The notes under the pieces are model-generated. The model did no database searches and had not been told where the DNA came from. It was given only the letters and a program-made list of their open reading frames with translations. A program made the translations under genes and the position numbers. Positions 17,830 through 26,655 of a stretch of DNA of 64,000 bases are shown one piece after another. Location of the stretch: assembly GCF_018885265.1 (NCBI RefSeq), contig NZ_CP076538.1:3942001-4006000 (forward strand), read 5' to 3'. The stretch comes from Amycolatopsis aidingensis (GTDB lineage Bacteria > Actinomycetota > Actinomycetes > Mycobacteriales > Pseudonocardiaceae). Position 1 is the stretch's first letter, and every line of letters begins with the position of its first letter.

Positions 17830-19314
17830 GTGTTCAGGCGTGTCACGAAGCCGCTGAAGAAGGTCGGCAGGGTCGACCACAGACTCATGCTGCGCAGCGC
17901 GGCACTGCCGAGGACCAGGGCAGATGAGCTGCTCACCACGCTCAGCCGGGCCGCGAACAAGTCGCAGCTGTGGTGGGTCATCGGCGCCGGGCTCGCCCTG
18001 CGCCGCGGGTCCAACCGCCGCGGCGCGCTGCGTGGTGTGGCGGCAATCACCGGGGCGAGCGTCACCGCGAACCTGCTCGGCAAGCCCCTTTTCCCGCGCC
18101 GCAGGCCCGCCGCCGAACTGGTGCCCGAGCACCGCAGGCTGGTCCGGCAACCCACTTCCTCGTCCTTCCCATCCGGGCACGCCGCCTCCGCCGCCGCCTT
18201 CTGCACCGCGGTGGCCATGGAGAGCCCGCTGGCCGGCCTGGCCATCGCCCCACTGGCTGCCGCCATCGCCTACTCCCGGGTGCACACCGGGGTGCACTGG
18301 CCCAGCGACGTCGGCGCCGGAGCACTGCTCGGCATCGTCGTCGGCCTCGGCACCCGGCACTGGTGGCCACTGCACCCGGACAGCCCCGCCCGCACCGCGC
18401 ACCACGCCGAGGCCCCGGTCATGCGGGACGGCGAGGACATGCTGGTCCTGGTCAACCCCGGTTCCGGGGACGCCGACCAGGACCCCAGCGACGAGGCACG
18501 GTTCGCCTGGCCGAAGGCGGTACTGGTGTACCCGGAGAGTTCAACGGACATCCGCACGCAACTGGCCGAGGAGATCCGCTCCCGCGGCGGCACCGTGCGC
18601 GCCCTTGGCGTCGCGGGCGGGGACGGCACCGTGGCCGCGGTGGCCTCCGTCGCCGCCGAGCACGGCCTGCCGCTCGCCCTGATCCCGGCGGGCACCCTGA
18701 ACCACTTCGCCCGCGATGTCGGCGTCGGCTCCATGGCCGAGGCGGACGCCGCCACCGAGGCCGGTTCGGCGCGCGGGATCGACCTGGGCGAGGTGGAGAT
18801 CATCGGGGTCGCAGGCACCGAGCGGCGCTGGTTCGTCAACACGGCCAGCCTCGGTGGCTACCCGGAGATGGTGCGGCTGCGGGAGAAAATCCAGCAACAC
18901 CATCCGAAATGGCCCGCAGCCGCGATCGCCATGACCAGGACCCTGCGCCGCGCCCGCCCGCTGCACGTGGTGCTCGGCGGCAAGCCCACCCGGGTGTGGG
19001 TGCTGTTCGTCGGCAACGGCACCTACGCACCGAAGGGGTTTGGGGCCACCACCAGGCCCGCGTTGGACACCGGGCTGCTGGACGTGCGCTACCTGCGCGC
19101 CGACGTGCCGTACTCCCGGGCGCGGTTCATCCTCGCCGTACTCACCAACACCCTGCACGCCAGCCATGTCTACCGGCAGGTCGACCTGCCGGAACTGACC
19201 GTGCGGCTGCTCGACGGCAACCGCAGGGTGGCCACCGACGGCGAGGTGGGCCCGCTCGGCAACGAGTTCCGCTTCCGCTCCCGCCCCAGCGCCCTCACCA
19301 TCTACCGCCTGTAA
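17830..19314 (+). CDS. PAP2 phosphatase-diacylglycerol kinase fusion protein
   Basis: Bifunctional lipid enzyme of 494 aa. The N-terminal PAP2 domain has all three phosphatase motifs: K85 to RP93 (KPLFPRRRP), PSGH at 114-117 and SR...H...D at 149-160 (SRVHTGVHWPSD). The C-terminal half (about 200-494) is a DAGK/YegS-type kinase with VAGGDGTVAAV near 253 and IPAGTLNHFARDVG. The two could interconvert phosphorylated and free lipids, although which lipid is unknown. The GTG at 17830 is used; a TTG at 17821 is the alternative. It is divergent from pafA and convergent with prcA. Confidence 0.88.
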   Translation: MFRRVTKPLKKVGRVDHRLMLRSAALPRTRADELLTTLSRAANKSQLWWVIGAGLALRRGSNRRGALRGVAAITGASVTANLLGKPLFPRRRPAAELVPEHRRLVRQPTSSSFPSGHAASAAAFCTAVAMESPLAGLAIAPLAAAIAYSRVHTGVHWPSDVGAGALLGIVVGLGTRHWWPLHPDSPARTAHHAEAPVMRDGEDMLVLVNPGSGDADQDPSDEARFAWPKAVLVYPESSTDIRTQLAEEIRSRGGTVRALGVAGGDGTVAAVASVAAEHGLPLALIPAGTLNHFARDVGVGSMAEADAATEAGSARGIDLGEVEIIGVAGTERRWFVNTASLGGYPEMVRLREKIQQHHPKWPAAAIAMTRTLRRARPLHVVLGGKPTRVWVLFVGNGTYAPKGFGATTRPALDTGLLDVRYLRADVPYSRARFILAVLTNTLHASHVYRQVDLPELTVRLLDGNRRVATDGEVGPLGNEFRFRSRPSALTIYRL

Positions 19315-19346
19315 CCGCCCAGCGTCAGACCGTGGGACTGGGGGTG

Positions 19347-20144
19347 CTAGCCGCTTTCGTTGCCGGTGCCGTTCTCCGGCTTGTCCTTCGACTCGGCTTC
19401 CTCGCCATTCTTCTTGGCGTCCGCACCGTCCGCGTCATCGTCCTTGGCGGGGCTCGCGGGCAGCAGGTCCGCGAGGGCGGCGCCGTTGATCCGGCGGAAG
19501 GTCCGGCCCGGCCGCTCCCGGTCCAGCACAGCCACCTCGAGCTTGCCCGGCTCCACATCGCCGTTGCCACCGGAGGAGGTGGCCCGCAGCCCGCCGACGG
19601 CCACGGCCAGCGCGGCGGCGAGATCCATGTCCTCCTCGTAGGTCTCCTTGAGCTTCGTGCTGATGGTGTCGGCCTGACCACCCATCACCACATGCCGCGG
19701 CTCGTCACCGATCGAACCGTCGTAGGTCAGCCGGTAGAGCTGGTCCTCCTCGGGCCTGCTGCCCACCTCCGCGACGCAGATCTCCACCTCGAACGGCTTG
19801 AGCTGCTCGGTGAAGATGGTGCCGAGGGTCTGCGCGTAGACGTTGGCCAGCTGCCTCGCCGAGACGTCCCGCCGGTCGTAGGAGTAGCCCTGCAGGTCCA
19901 CATGCCGGATCCCGCCCTTGCGCAGGCTCTCGAACTCGCTGTACCGGCCGACCGCGGCGAACCCGATCCGGTCGTAGATCTCGGAGACCTTGTGCAGGGT
20001 CGTGGACGGGTTCTCGGCGACGAACAGCACGCCGCCGCGGTACTTCAGCACGACGACGCTACGTCCCCTGGCGATTCCCTTGCGGGCGAGCTCGGAACGC
20101 TCGCGCATCAACTGCTCGGGTGAGGCGTACAGCGGCATCGTCAC
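19347..20144 (-). CDS. prcA: proteasome alpha subunit PrcA
   Basis: Alpha subunit of the 20S proteasome, 265 aa, forming the outer seven-membered rings that gate the chamber and dock the Mpa ATPase. The N-terminus [20 protein letters not shown] matches the actinobacterial gate segment; [20 protein letters not shown] is a conserved core helix. The C-terminal 40 residues form a charged, probably disordered tail ([16 protein letters not shown]). The GTG at 20144 is chosen from comparison with the mycobacterial protein; the ATG two codons later is possible. It lies 114 bp downstream of prcB on the same strand, an unusually wide gap. Confidence 0.96.
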   Translation of the reverse strand: MTMPLYASPEQLMRERSELARKGIARGRSVVVLKYRGGVLFVAENPSTTLHKVSEIYDRIGFAAVGRYSEFESLRKGGIRHVDLQGYSYDRRDVSARQLANVYAQTLGTIFTEQLKPFEVEICVAEVGSRPEEDQLYRLTYDGSIGDEPRHVVMGGQADTISTKLKETYEEDMDLAAALAVAVGGLRATSSGGNGDVEPGKLEVAVLDRERPGRTFRRINGAALADLLPASPAKDDDADGADAKKNGEEAESKDKPENGTGNESG

Positions 20145-20196
20145 AGCGTTGGCTCCGCTCTGCTGGTTGGAACTGGGCTCATCGGGATTTGATCGG

Positions 20197-20224
20197 ACTC
20201 TGCTTGTCGAACTCTGCTTCTCGA
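20197..20224. repeat. 14-bp tandem repeat between prcB and prcA
   Basis: Two abutting copies of ACTCTGCTT(G/C)TCGA, 13 of 14 bases identical, in the 114-bp gap between prcB and prcA. It lies about 50 bases upstream of the prcA start on the minus strand, inside the likely transcript. No function is evident. Confidence 0.8.
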
Positions 20225-20258
20225 ACGACGAAGGGCAGGGGAACGACGACGGGCGAGA

Positions 20259-21110
20259 TCAGCCCGTCCCACCACGTTCGGTGCGGGCGGCGACCACGGC
20301 TGCGGCCGCTGCCGCCGTCTGCTCCTCGGGAACCGGAACCGCCCCCTGCTCGGCCGTGATGGTAACGACGTTCGGATAGATCTTGCGCACCATATCCGGC
20401 CCACCGGTGCCGGTGTCGTCGTCGGCCGCGTCGTAGAGCGCCTCCACGGCCGTCCGGATCGCCGCTTCGGCATCCGCTTCCGGGTTGTACAGCTTCTTCA
20501 GCGCCGACTTCGCGAAGGTCGAGCCGGACCCGATGGCGTGGTAGCCGAAGTTCTCCTCGTAACGGCCCCCAGCCACGTCGAAGGACACGATCCGCCCCAC
20601 CCGGCGCGGATCCGTGGCCGCGGTGTCGTAGCCGATGAACAGCGGCACGACGGCCAGCCCGGCCATGGCGATCTCCAGGTTCGCCCGGACCATCGTGGCC
20701 AGCTTGCTCGTCTTGCCGTCCAGGGACAGCGAGACACCCTCGATCTTCTCGTAGTGCTCCAGCTCCACCGCGTACAGCCGCACCATCTCCAGCGCGATAC
20801 CCGCGGTGCCCGCGATGCCCACGGCCGAGTACTGGTCGGTGATGAACACCTTCTCCATGTCCCGGTTGGAGATGAGGTTACCCGTGGTGCCCCGACGGTC
20901 ACCCGCCATCAATACGCCACCGTTGAACGCCATGGCGACGATCGTGGTGCCGTGCGGAACGTCCATCTCGCCTCCGGCCGAGAGGTCCGACCGGTTCGCC
21001 GGCAGCAGCTCAGGGGCCTGCGACCGGAGAAAATCGGTGAACGAGGTGTTCGTCGACGACAGGTATGCCGAGGACAGCGCAGCGACCGACGTACCCGGGA
21101 TGTTGTTCAT
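20259..21110 (-). CDS. prcB: proteasome beta subunit PrcB
   Basis: Catalytic beta subunit of the 20S proteasome, 283 aa including a propeptide. Autocleavage is predicted after Gly54 in VPHG-TTIVAMAFNGG, exposing Thr55 as the N-terminal nucleophile. GDRRGTTGNLISNRDMEKVF carries the conserved Asp and Lys that support catalysis. The propeptide length (54) is in the usual actinobacterial range. It sits between pup (69 bp upstream on the same strand) and prcA, in the standard dop-pup-prcB-prcA order. Confidence 0.97.
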   Translation of the reverse strand: MNNIPGTSVAALSSAYLSSTNTSFTDFLRSQAPELLPANRSDLSAGGEMDVPHGTTIVAMAFNGGVLMAGDRRGTTGNLISNRDMEKVFITDQYSAVGIAGTAGIALEMVRLYAVELEHYEKIEGVSLSLDGKTSKLATMVRANLEIAMAGLAVVPLFIGYDTAATDPRRVGRIVSFDVAGGRYEENFGYHAIGSGSTFAKSALKKLYNPEADAEAAIRTAVEALYDAADDDTGTGGPDMVRKIYPNVVTITAEQGAVPVPEEQTAAAAAAVVAARTERGGTG

Positions 21111-21178
21111 ACGTGCTCGTGGTTCCCATCAACGAAGGTCATCGAACAGGTGCGGGGGCTGCCGAAACGGGTGTGGGC

Positions 21179-21373
21179 CTACTGGCCACCCTTCTGCACG
21201 TAGGCGCGGACGAAGTCCTCGGCGTTCTCCTCGAGCACGTCGTCGATCTCGTCCAGGATCGTGTCCACGTCCTCGCCGAGCTTCTCCCTGCGCTCCTGTC
21301 CCGCGGCCCCGCCGGCCTCGACCTCCTCCTCGGAGTCGCCGCCACCGTGCTTCTCGATCTTTTCCTGCGCCAT
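21179..21373 (-). CDS. pup: prokaryotic ubiquitin-like protein Pup
   Basis: Pup, 64 aa, the protein tag for proteasomal degradation. It is intrinsically disordered and acidic, with a helix-forming region that binds the Mpa coiled coil (EKLGEDVDTILDEIDDVLEE, about 31-50). It ends VQKGGQ, so the terminal glutamine must first be deamidated by Dop to glutamate before PafA can attach it. Located between dop and prcB on the same strand. Confidence 0.97.
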   Translation of the reverse strand: MAQEKIEKHGGGDSEEEVEAGGAAGQERREKLGEDVDTILDEIDDVLEENAEDFVRAYVQKGGQ

Positions 21374-21462
21374 ACTCGCCTCCCAGCGTGTGGCTGTTAC
21401 CCCCCAGCTTACCTAGCGCGACCCGCACTGGCGATCAGCCGGGTACGGCACGGCAAGCCCGG

Positions 21463-22965
21463 CTACTCGGCCGCGGTCAGCGCCTCGACCAGCTCCTCGG
21501 CCGTCTCAGCCCGGTCCAGCAACTCCCCGACATGCGCCTTGGTACCACGCAGCGGCTCCAGAGTAGGAATCCGCACCAGCGACTCGCGCCCCACGTCGAA
21601 GATCACCGAGTCCCAGGAAGCGGCCGCGATCGAAGCGGCGTACTTCTCCAGGGTCCGCCCCCGGAAGTACGCCCGGGTGTCCGAGGGCGGGGTGGTGATC
21701 GCCGCGCGCACCTCGTCCTCGCTGACCAGGCGTTTCATCGAACCGCGGGTCACCAGCCGGTTGTACAGCCCCTTGTCCAGCCGCACGTCCGAGTACTGCA
21801 GGTCGACCAGGTGCAGCCGGGGCGCGGCCCAGCCGAGCTGGTCCCGGGCGCGGTAACCCTCCAGCAACCGCAGCTTGGCGGGCCAGTCCAGCCGATCGGC
21901 GCATTCGGCCGGGTCACGGGACAGTGCGTCCAGCACCTCGCCCCACAGCCGCAGCACGTCCTTCGCCATGCTGTCGCCGCCGTGCTTCTCGATATGGGCG
22001 GCGGCCATTTCGTGATAAGCGAACTGCAGGTCCAGCCCGGTGAACTTGCGGCCGTCGGCCAGGGCCACCTTGGTCTTCAGCGTCGGGTCGTGGCTGATCT
22101 GGTGTACCGCGCGCACCGGCTCGTCCAGCTTCAGGTCGTCGAACCGGGTCCCGGCCTCGACCATGTCCAGCACCAGCGCCGTCGTACCGAGCTTCAGATA
22201 CGTCGAGTACTCGGCGAGGTTGGCGTCCCCGACGATCACGTGCAGCCTGCGGTACTTGTCCGCGTCCGCGTGCGGCTCGTCCCTGGTGTTGATGATGCCG
22301 CGCTTGAGCGTGGTCTCCAGGCCGACCTCGACCTCGATGTAGTCGGACCGCTGGGACAGCTGGAAACCGGGTTCCTCGCCCTGCGCCCCGATCCCGACCC
22401 GGCCGGAACCGGTCACCACCTGACGGGACACGAAGAACGGGGTCAGCCCGGCGATCACCGCGGTGAACGGCGTCGAACGCGCCATCAGGTAGTTCTCGTG
22501 CGTGCCGTAGCTGGCGCCCTTGCCGTCCACATTGTTCTTGTACAGCTGCAGCTGGGGCTGGCCGGGCACGGTGGCCGCCTTCAGCGCGGCCTCCTCCATC
22601 ACCCGCTCCCCCGCCTTGTCCCACACCACGGCATCGCGCGGATTGGTCACCTCGGGCGCGGAGTACTCCGGATGCGCGTGGTCCACATACAACCGCGCCC
22701 CGTTGGTCAGGATGACGTTCGCCGCACCGAGGTCCTCGACATCCGGGTCCTGGCCGCCACCGCCGGGGCCCGCGAGGTCGAACCCACGCGCGTCCCGCAG
22801 CGGCGACTCGACCTCGTAGTCCCAGCGCGCCCTGCGCGCCCTGGGGATATCGGCAGCCGCCGCGTAGGCCAGCACCACCTGAGTGGATGTCAACACCGGG
22901 TTCGCGGTCGCGTCGCCCGGCACCGCGATGCCGTACTCGACCTCGGTTCCCATGATCCGCCGCAT
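21463..22965 (-). CDS. dop: deamidase/depupylase of Pup, Dop
   Basis: Dop, 500 aa, hydrolyses ATP-dependently the terminal amide of Pup-Gln and also removes Pup from substrates. The N-terminus [17 protein letters not shown] holds the metal/nucleotide glutamates (Glu8, Glu10). Asp95 in [16 protein letters not shown] is the catalytic residue and falls at the same number as in M. tuberculosis Dop. The Dop-specific loop between the first strand and this site is visible as a Gly/Asp-rich segment (about 50-80), absent from PafA. It heads the dop-pup-prcB-prcA run. Confidence 0.96.
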   Translation of the reverse strand: MRRIMGTEVEYGIAVPGDATANPVLTSTQVVLAYAAAADIPRARRARWDYEVESPLRDARGFDLAGPGGGGQDPDVEDLGAANVILTNGARLYVDHAHPEYSAPEVTNPRDAVVWDKAGERVMEEAALKAATVPGQPQLQLYKNNVDGKGASYGTHENYLMARSTPFTAVIAGLTPFFVSRQVVTGSGRVGIGAQGEEPGFQLSQRSDYIEVEVGLETTLKRGIINTRDEPHADADKYRRLHVIVGDANLAEYSTYLKLGTTALVLDMVEAGTRFDDLKLDEPVRAVHQISHDPTLKTKVALADGRKFTGLDLQFAYHEMAAAHIEKHGGDSMAKDVLRLWGEVLDALSRDPAECADRLDWPAKLRLLEGYRARDQLGWAAPRLHLVDLQYSDVRLDKGLYNRLVTRGSMKRLVSEDEVRAAITTPPSDTRAYFRGRTLEKYAASIAAASWDSVIFDVGRESLVRIPTLEPLRGTKAHVGELLDRAETAEELVEALTAAE

Positions 22966-23052
22966 GTCACCACCCTACGGGGCGGCCGCGCCCGGTGTCG
23001 GACGGGCCGAGCGGCGTACGCTCGGCATGAGCAGTCCGGGGAGGAGCCGACC

Positions 23053-23601
23053 ATGCCAACCGCACCGGCCGAGGAGCTGGTCGCCGTCTACGACTCCGCC
23101 GGTGCGGTCGTCGGATCGGCGCCCCGCAGCGAGATGCGCGCCCGCGGTTACTGGCATGCCGCGGGCGTGGTGCTGGTCCGTTCCGGTGACGGCCAGTGGG
23201 TGTACGTCCATCTGCGGGCGCCGGACAAGGACGTGTTCCCCGGCGCCGAGGACTGCTGGGCGGGTGGCGTGGTCGCCGCGGGCGAGACCCCGGCCGAATG
23301 CGCGCGCCGGGAGCTGGCCGAGGAACTCGGCATCCACGGAGTGACTCCGGTCCCATTGTTCGTGCACGTGTTCAACGAACCACCGGTGCGCTGCCACAAC
23401 TTCGCCTTCGAGGTCCGCTGGGACGGACCGATCCGGCACCAGCAGGAGGAGATCGTGGACGGGCGCTGGGTTCCGCTGGCCGAGCTGCGCGCGCTGGCCG
23501 AGGATCCGGATGGCCCGCTGGTCCCGGACGGCCGCCGCGGGGTCCAGGAATGGTTCCGCCGGTTCGGCGGAACCGAGGCCGGCCCCCACCAGGATCACTA
23601 A
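23053..23601 (+). CDS. NUDIX hydrolase
   Basis: NUDIX-family pyrophosphohydrolase, 182 aa, of the YfcD/isopentenyl-diphosphate-isomerase-like branch. The full NUDIX box is present: GVVAAGETPAECARRE (G72 to E87) then LAEELG. The N-terminal EELVAVYDSAGAVVGSAPRS and the IDI-like CWAGGVV are typical of this branch. The ATG at 23053 has GGGGAGGAG upstream. The stop codon overlaps that of the convergent lipoprotein gene by 3 bases. The substrate, a nucleoside diphosphate derivative, is not predictable. Confidence 0.88.
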   Translation: MPTAPAEELVAVYDSAGAVVGSAPRSEMRARGYWHAAGVVLVRSGDGQWVYVHLRAPDKDVFPGAEDCWAGGVVAAGETPAECARRELAEELGIHGVTPVPLFVHVFNEPPVRCHNFAFEVRWDGPIRHQQEEIVDGRWVPLAELRALAEDPDGPLVPDGRRGVQEWFRRFGGTEAGPHQDH

Positions 23602-24224
23602 CCGCGCAGCGCCGCCGCCGCGACCGGGGCGAGCCGCACCAGGGCTTCCCGCGCACGCTCCGCGCTGCCCGCATCCACCTGTACCCCGGACACCACCTGC
23701 TCGCCTGCCAGCAACACCGTGCAGCGTGTGCCGACGCACCAGGCGCGCTCGGCTTCGGTGCCGCCGGGCATGGTCACCGAGAACGGCTGCCCCTCGGCAC
23801 AGTTGAACGACCCGAGCACCTCCGCCGCCGGACGGTCGGGATAACCGGTCACCTGCTGCCGCAACGCCGACCCGGTCGGGTACTCCCAGCTCGCCGCGCG
23901 CCGTAGCGCGGGTTCCGCGGGCGGTGGCAGCTCCGCGAGGCAGCCCGCAGGCCCGGACACCCCGGCGGGCTGTACCCCCTCCTCGGCGACCTCGGTGGCG
24001 GTGAGCAGGGCGGAGCCGACCGCCTCCCGCAAGCCGGTGGGCGGTGGGGAGGACACCGAGGACGCCGCCGGCGGGGCCTGGGTGGTCGGCGGGCTGCTCG
24101 TGCCCGCCTCCGTGGTGTCCGGCGGGTCGTCGTAGTAGGTGTCGAGATCGTTCGGCCGGTCGGCACATCCGCCGAGGCCGGCAAGCGCGACCGCCGTGAC
24201 GACGATCAATCGCCCAGGACGCAC
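23598..24224 (-). CDS. hypothetical lipoprotein
   Basis: Predicted lipoprotein of 208 aa. Signal peptide with lipobox LAGLGGC (Cys20), then a Pro/Ser/Thr-rich linker to about residue 62. The C-terminal domain (65-208) has four cysteines (GCLAELP, FNCAEG, AWCVGTRC) that could pair outside the cell. I do not recognise the domain; it resembles sensor-like domains of other actinobacterial lipoproteins only in general layout. It overlaps the convergent NUDIX gene at its stop codon. Confidence 0.7.
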   Translation of the reverse strand: MRPGRLIVVTAVALAGLGGCADRPNDLDTYYDDPPDTTEAGTSSPPTTQAPPAASSVSSPPPTGLREAVGSALLTATEVAEEGVQPAGVSGPAGCLAELPPPAEPALRRAASWEYPTGSALRQQVTGYPDRPAAEVLGSFNCAEGQPFSVTMPGGTEAERAWCVGTRCTVLLAGEQVVSGVQVDAGSAERAREALVRLAPVAAAALRG

Positions 24225-24331
24225 CGACTCATCCCCTTCGGTGTTTGTGGCCCGCGCACTACCCCAGTGAGCTGGGGCCCGACACTACCGCTTGGCGAGC
24301 GCACCCCGGCATCCAGCCACCATCGGCCACG

Positions 24332-25264
24332 TCACTGCCACGGGAGGGCTGCCCGCCGCGCCCAGTAGTCCGCGGGCGGCTCGGCAATGGTGCTGAGCCG
24401 GTCCCGCTCGGTGTTCGTCAGCGCGATTCGCTCGGCGGCCAGGTTGCCTGCGAGCTGGGACGAGCCCGCGGGGCCGGTCAAAACCACATCGGCCCATGGC
24501 TGGGCCATGGCGGCGGCCAGGGCGATGGCGTCCGGGGTGCCGCCCCGGGCCGTGGCGGCCTCGACCACCGCGGCCGGCGGGTCCACCGCGAGCCTGCCGT
24601 TGGCCAGGGTCTCCTTCAGCAGCACCCGCGCCCCGGCCGCATGTGCCTCGGCGAGCGCGCCCGCGGCGGAGGGCTCGAGCAGGTTCCAGGTGGACTGCAC
24701 CGCGCTGAACAGCCGCACCCCGGACGCCTCCAGCTCGAAGGCCCGCCGGATGGTCTCCGACTGGCGCGGGCCGGAGGTGGAGAAGCCGATCCGCACACCT
24801 GAGTCGGCAAGCGCCGCGAGCTCGTCCAGCAGCGGCCGGTCGGTGAACAGCGGGCTGTCCGCGGTCAGCGAATGGACCTGGTACAGCGAGATCGCCTCGC
24901 CGAGCAACGACCGGCTCTCCCGCCACTGCGCCCGGAACCGCTCGGCCGAATGCTCCTTGACCTCGTGCACGGGCGCGTCCAGCCGCCAGTCCCCGACGTA
25001 GGCGTACCCCCATTTGCTGGAGACCACCAGGTCCCGGTGGCCGCGCTCGGCCAGCCAGGCACCGAGGAACTCCTCGGCGCGCCCATAGGACCTGGCGACG
25101 TCGACATGCCGGATCCCGGCGGCGTAGGCCTGGTCGAGCAGCGCATGGGTGACCGCCCGCAGCGCGGCGACGGATCGCTGCGCTGGCAACTCGGCCACCC
25201 GGCCGAGGTTGATGTACGCGGGCCTGCCTACCGCGGCAAGTCCCAGCCCGATGGCGGTCACCAT
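24332..25264 (-). CDS. aldo/keto reductase
   Basis: NADPH-dependent aldo/keto reductase, 310 aa, TIM-barrel fold. The catalytic tetrad is visible: Asp and Tyr in HVDVARSYGRAEEFLG (about 47-62), Lys in VVSSKWGYAY and His in LYQVHSLT. The start at ATG 25264 begins the family-typical segment; a longer frame upstream is rejected. Divergent from the methyltransferase at 25443 across a 178-bp gap that contains a GTATA-type site. Substrate unknown. Confidence 0.85.
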   Translation of the reverse strand: MVTAIGLGLAAVGRPAYINLGRVAELPAQRSVAALRAVTHALLDQAYAAGIRHVDVARSYGRAEEFLGAWLAERGHRDLVVSSKWGYAYVGDWRLDAPVHEVKEHSAERFRAQWRESRSLLGEAISLYQVHSLTADSPLFTDRPLLDELAALADSGVRIGFSTSGPRQSETIRRAFELEASGVRLFSAVQSTWNLLEPSAAGALAEAHAAGARVLLKETLANGRLAVDPPAAVVEAATARGGTPDAIALAAAMAQPWADVVLTGPAGSSQLAGNLAAERIALTNTERDRLSTIAEPPADYWARRAALPWQ

Positions 25265-25361
25265 GCGCAGCAGGCTAGCGTAGCGATTCTCCCACGTCGT
25301 TGCGGTGTGGTGAGGGACGTGGTCAGAGAGCACGGGTAGTGACGCAGTCAAAAGCGGTGCT

Positions 25362-25377
25362 GAATAAATCGTTATAC
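25362..25377. promoter_or_regulatory. GTATA-N6-TATAC-like site 1 (half-conserved)
   Basis: GAATAAATCGTTATAC, 13 of 16 bases matching the perfect site at 26614-26629; the right half (TCGTTATAC) is fully conserved. It lies 66 bases upstream of the methyltransferase start and could overlap its -10 region. An operator role is inferred from recurrence. Confidence 0.5.
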
Positions 25378-25442
25378 ACCAATATTGCTCGCTGCTGGCT
25401 GAACTCGCCCCAGCCGCCGAACGGAAACGCCAAACTTGCGCC

Positions 25443-26255
25443 ATGGACCAGGAATTCGGCGGCGATGTGGTCGGCTTCTACCACCGGTACCGGCGCGGCT
25501 ACCCCGCCGCCGTCTTCGACACCCTGGCGGCCGAGTTCGGCCTCCGCCCCACCGACGTCGCCGTCGACCTTGGGTGCGGGACCGGGCAGCTGACCTGCCC
25601 GCTCGCCGACCGGGTCGGCGCCGTGCTCGGTATCGACCCGGAGCCGGACATGCTGGCACGGGCCCGGCGGGCCGCGGCCGAGCGCGGGATCGGCAACATC
25701 GGCTGGCTACTGGGAGCCGATGCCGACATGCCGGCACTGCAGGCCGTGCTGGGGGCGCGCCGGGTCGGCTGCGTCACGATCGGGCAGGCCCTGCACTGGA
25801 TGGACCACGGGCGGCTGTTGCCGGAACTGGCCACGCTACTCCGGCCGGGCGGTGGCGTCGCCGTCCTGACCAACGGCACCCCGCTCTGGCTACAGCCCAG
25901 CCCCTGGTCCCACGCCCTGCGGGAGTGCCTGGAACGGCTGCTCGACACCGAACTCACCCGCACCTGCGGAACCGACGAGCCCACCCAGCGCGCGTACCGG
26001 GAAGCCATGGCCGGGGCAGGTCTTGCGGTCCGCGACACCCGGCTCACCTATCGCGCCGAGCTGAGCCTCGAGGAGATCGTCGGTGGCGTCTACTCGGCAA
26101 TACCGGCCGGACGACTCCCCTCCCCCGCCCGGCGACCGGGGTTCTCCAGCCGGATCGAACGTGCGTTGCGGCCACATGCGCCATTCGTCGAGGAGGTGGA
26201 AGTGCGGATGCTGCTGGGAACGACCTCGAGCGGCACCTCAAGCGGCACCGTATAG
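25443..26255 (+). CDS. class I SAM-dependent methyltransferase
   Basis: Methyltransferase of 270 aa. The N-terminus FYHRYRRGYP is typical of UbiE/Methyltransf_11-type enzymes; the SAM motif is VAVDLGCGTGQLTCPLADR (about 39-57), with acidic GIDPEPDML after strand 2 and IGQALHWMDH as the post-motif segment. The target molecule is unknown. Its promoter and the region past its stop both carry GTATA-type sites (25362, 26250), which links it to the convergent small HTH gene. Confidence 0.85.
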   Translation: MDQEFGGDVVGFYHRYRRGYPAAVFDTLAAEFGLRPTDVAVDLGCGTGQLTCPLADRVGAVLGIDPEPDMLARARRAAAERGIGNIGWLLGADADMPALQAVLGARRVGCVTIGQALHWMDHGRLLPELATLLRPGGGVAVLTNGTPLWLQPSPWSHALRECLERLLDTELTRTCGTDEPTQRAYREAMAGAGLAVRDTRLTYRAELSLEEIVGGVYSAIPAGRLPSPARRPGFSSRIERALRPHAPFVEEVEVRMLLGTTSSGTSSGTV

Positions 26256-26265
26256 ATCATTATAC
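26250..26265. promoter_or_regulatory. GTATA-N6-TATAC site 2
   Basis: Perfect arms GTATA and TATAC around GATCAT. It covers the stop codon of the methyltransferase and the stop of the convergent HTH gene, so it is not in a promoter position. It could act as a binding site, roadblock or weak hairpin. Confidence 0.5.
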
Positions 26266-26604
26266 AGAGCCATCGCGGCGGCGCATCAGCTCGAGGAACT
26301 GCTCGGAGTTCAGCACCTGCCGGTGCAGCTTCTCCAGCCGCGCCGCCGGCGCCCGCACGTATCCCTTGCCGAAGACCGGCGCGATCTGCCGCAGACTGGC
26401 CCCGGCCTCGCGGGCGGCGAGCAGGGCCCAGTCCGATGCGTTGGCGCAGGCCGTCGAGGCCTGCCGCAGCTCCCCGAGCAGGGCGATCAGATCCTCCGGC
26501 GCCACCTCCCCCGCGCGCACCGACTCCGCCGTATCCTCCAGCCAGGACAGCACGTCGGCGGCAGTGATCGGCGCGCGCGGGGTGGTCTGTGGTAAATCGT
26601 CCAT
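26260..26604 (-). CDS. small HTH-like protein
   Basis: Hypothetical protein of 114 aa. The middle (AAREAGASLRQIAPVFGKGY, about 65-84) resembles the HTH of actinobacterial proteins of the form AGxSWxxIGxxLGVS, and is followed by a basic helix (RLEKLHRQVL). The N-terminal half is helical and acidic. The start codon lies 9 bases downstream of a perfect GTATA-N6-TATAC palindrome, close enough for a leaderless transcript controlled by that site. I infer a DNA-binding, possibly autoregulating protein; no named family is recognised. Confidence 0.6.
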   Translation of the reverse strand: MDDLPQTTPRAPITAADVLSWLEDTAESVRAGEVAPEDLIALLGELRQASTACANASDWALLAAREAGASLRQIAPVFGKGYVRAPAARLEKLHRQVLNSEQFLELMRRRDGSV

Positions 26605-26613
26605 AGCCCAACC

Positions 26614-26629
26614 GTATAGGTCGTTATAC
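26614..26629. promoter_or_regulatory. GTATA-N6-TATAC site 3, upstream of the HTH gene
   Basis: GTATAGGTCGTTATAC, perfect 5-bp arms with 6-bp spacer. On the minus strand its TATAC arm ends 9 bases before the ATG at 26604 and could itself be the -10 element of a leaderless promoter. Strongest of the four sites. Confidence 0.6.
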
Positions 26630-26655
26630 GCTTGGCTGGGCCGACACGCCGGGCA

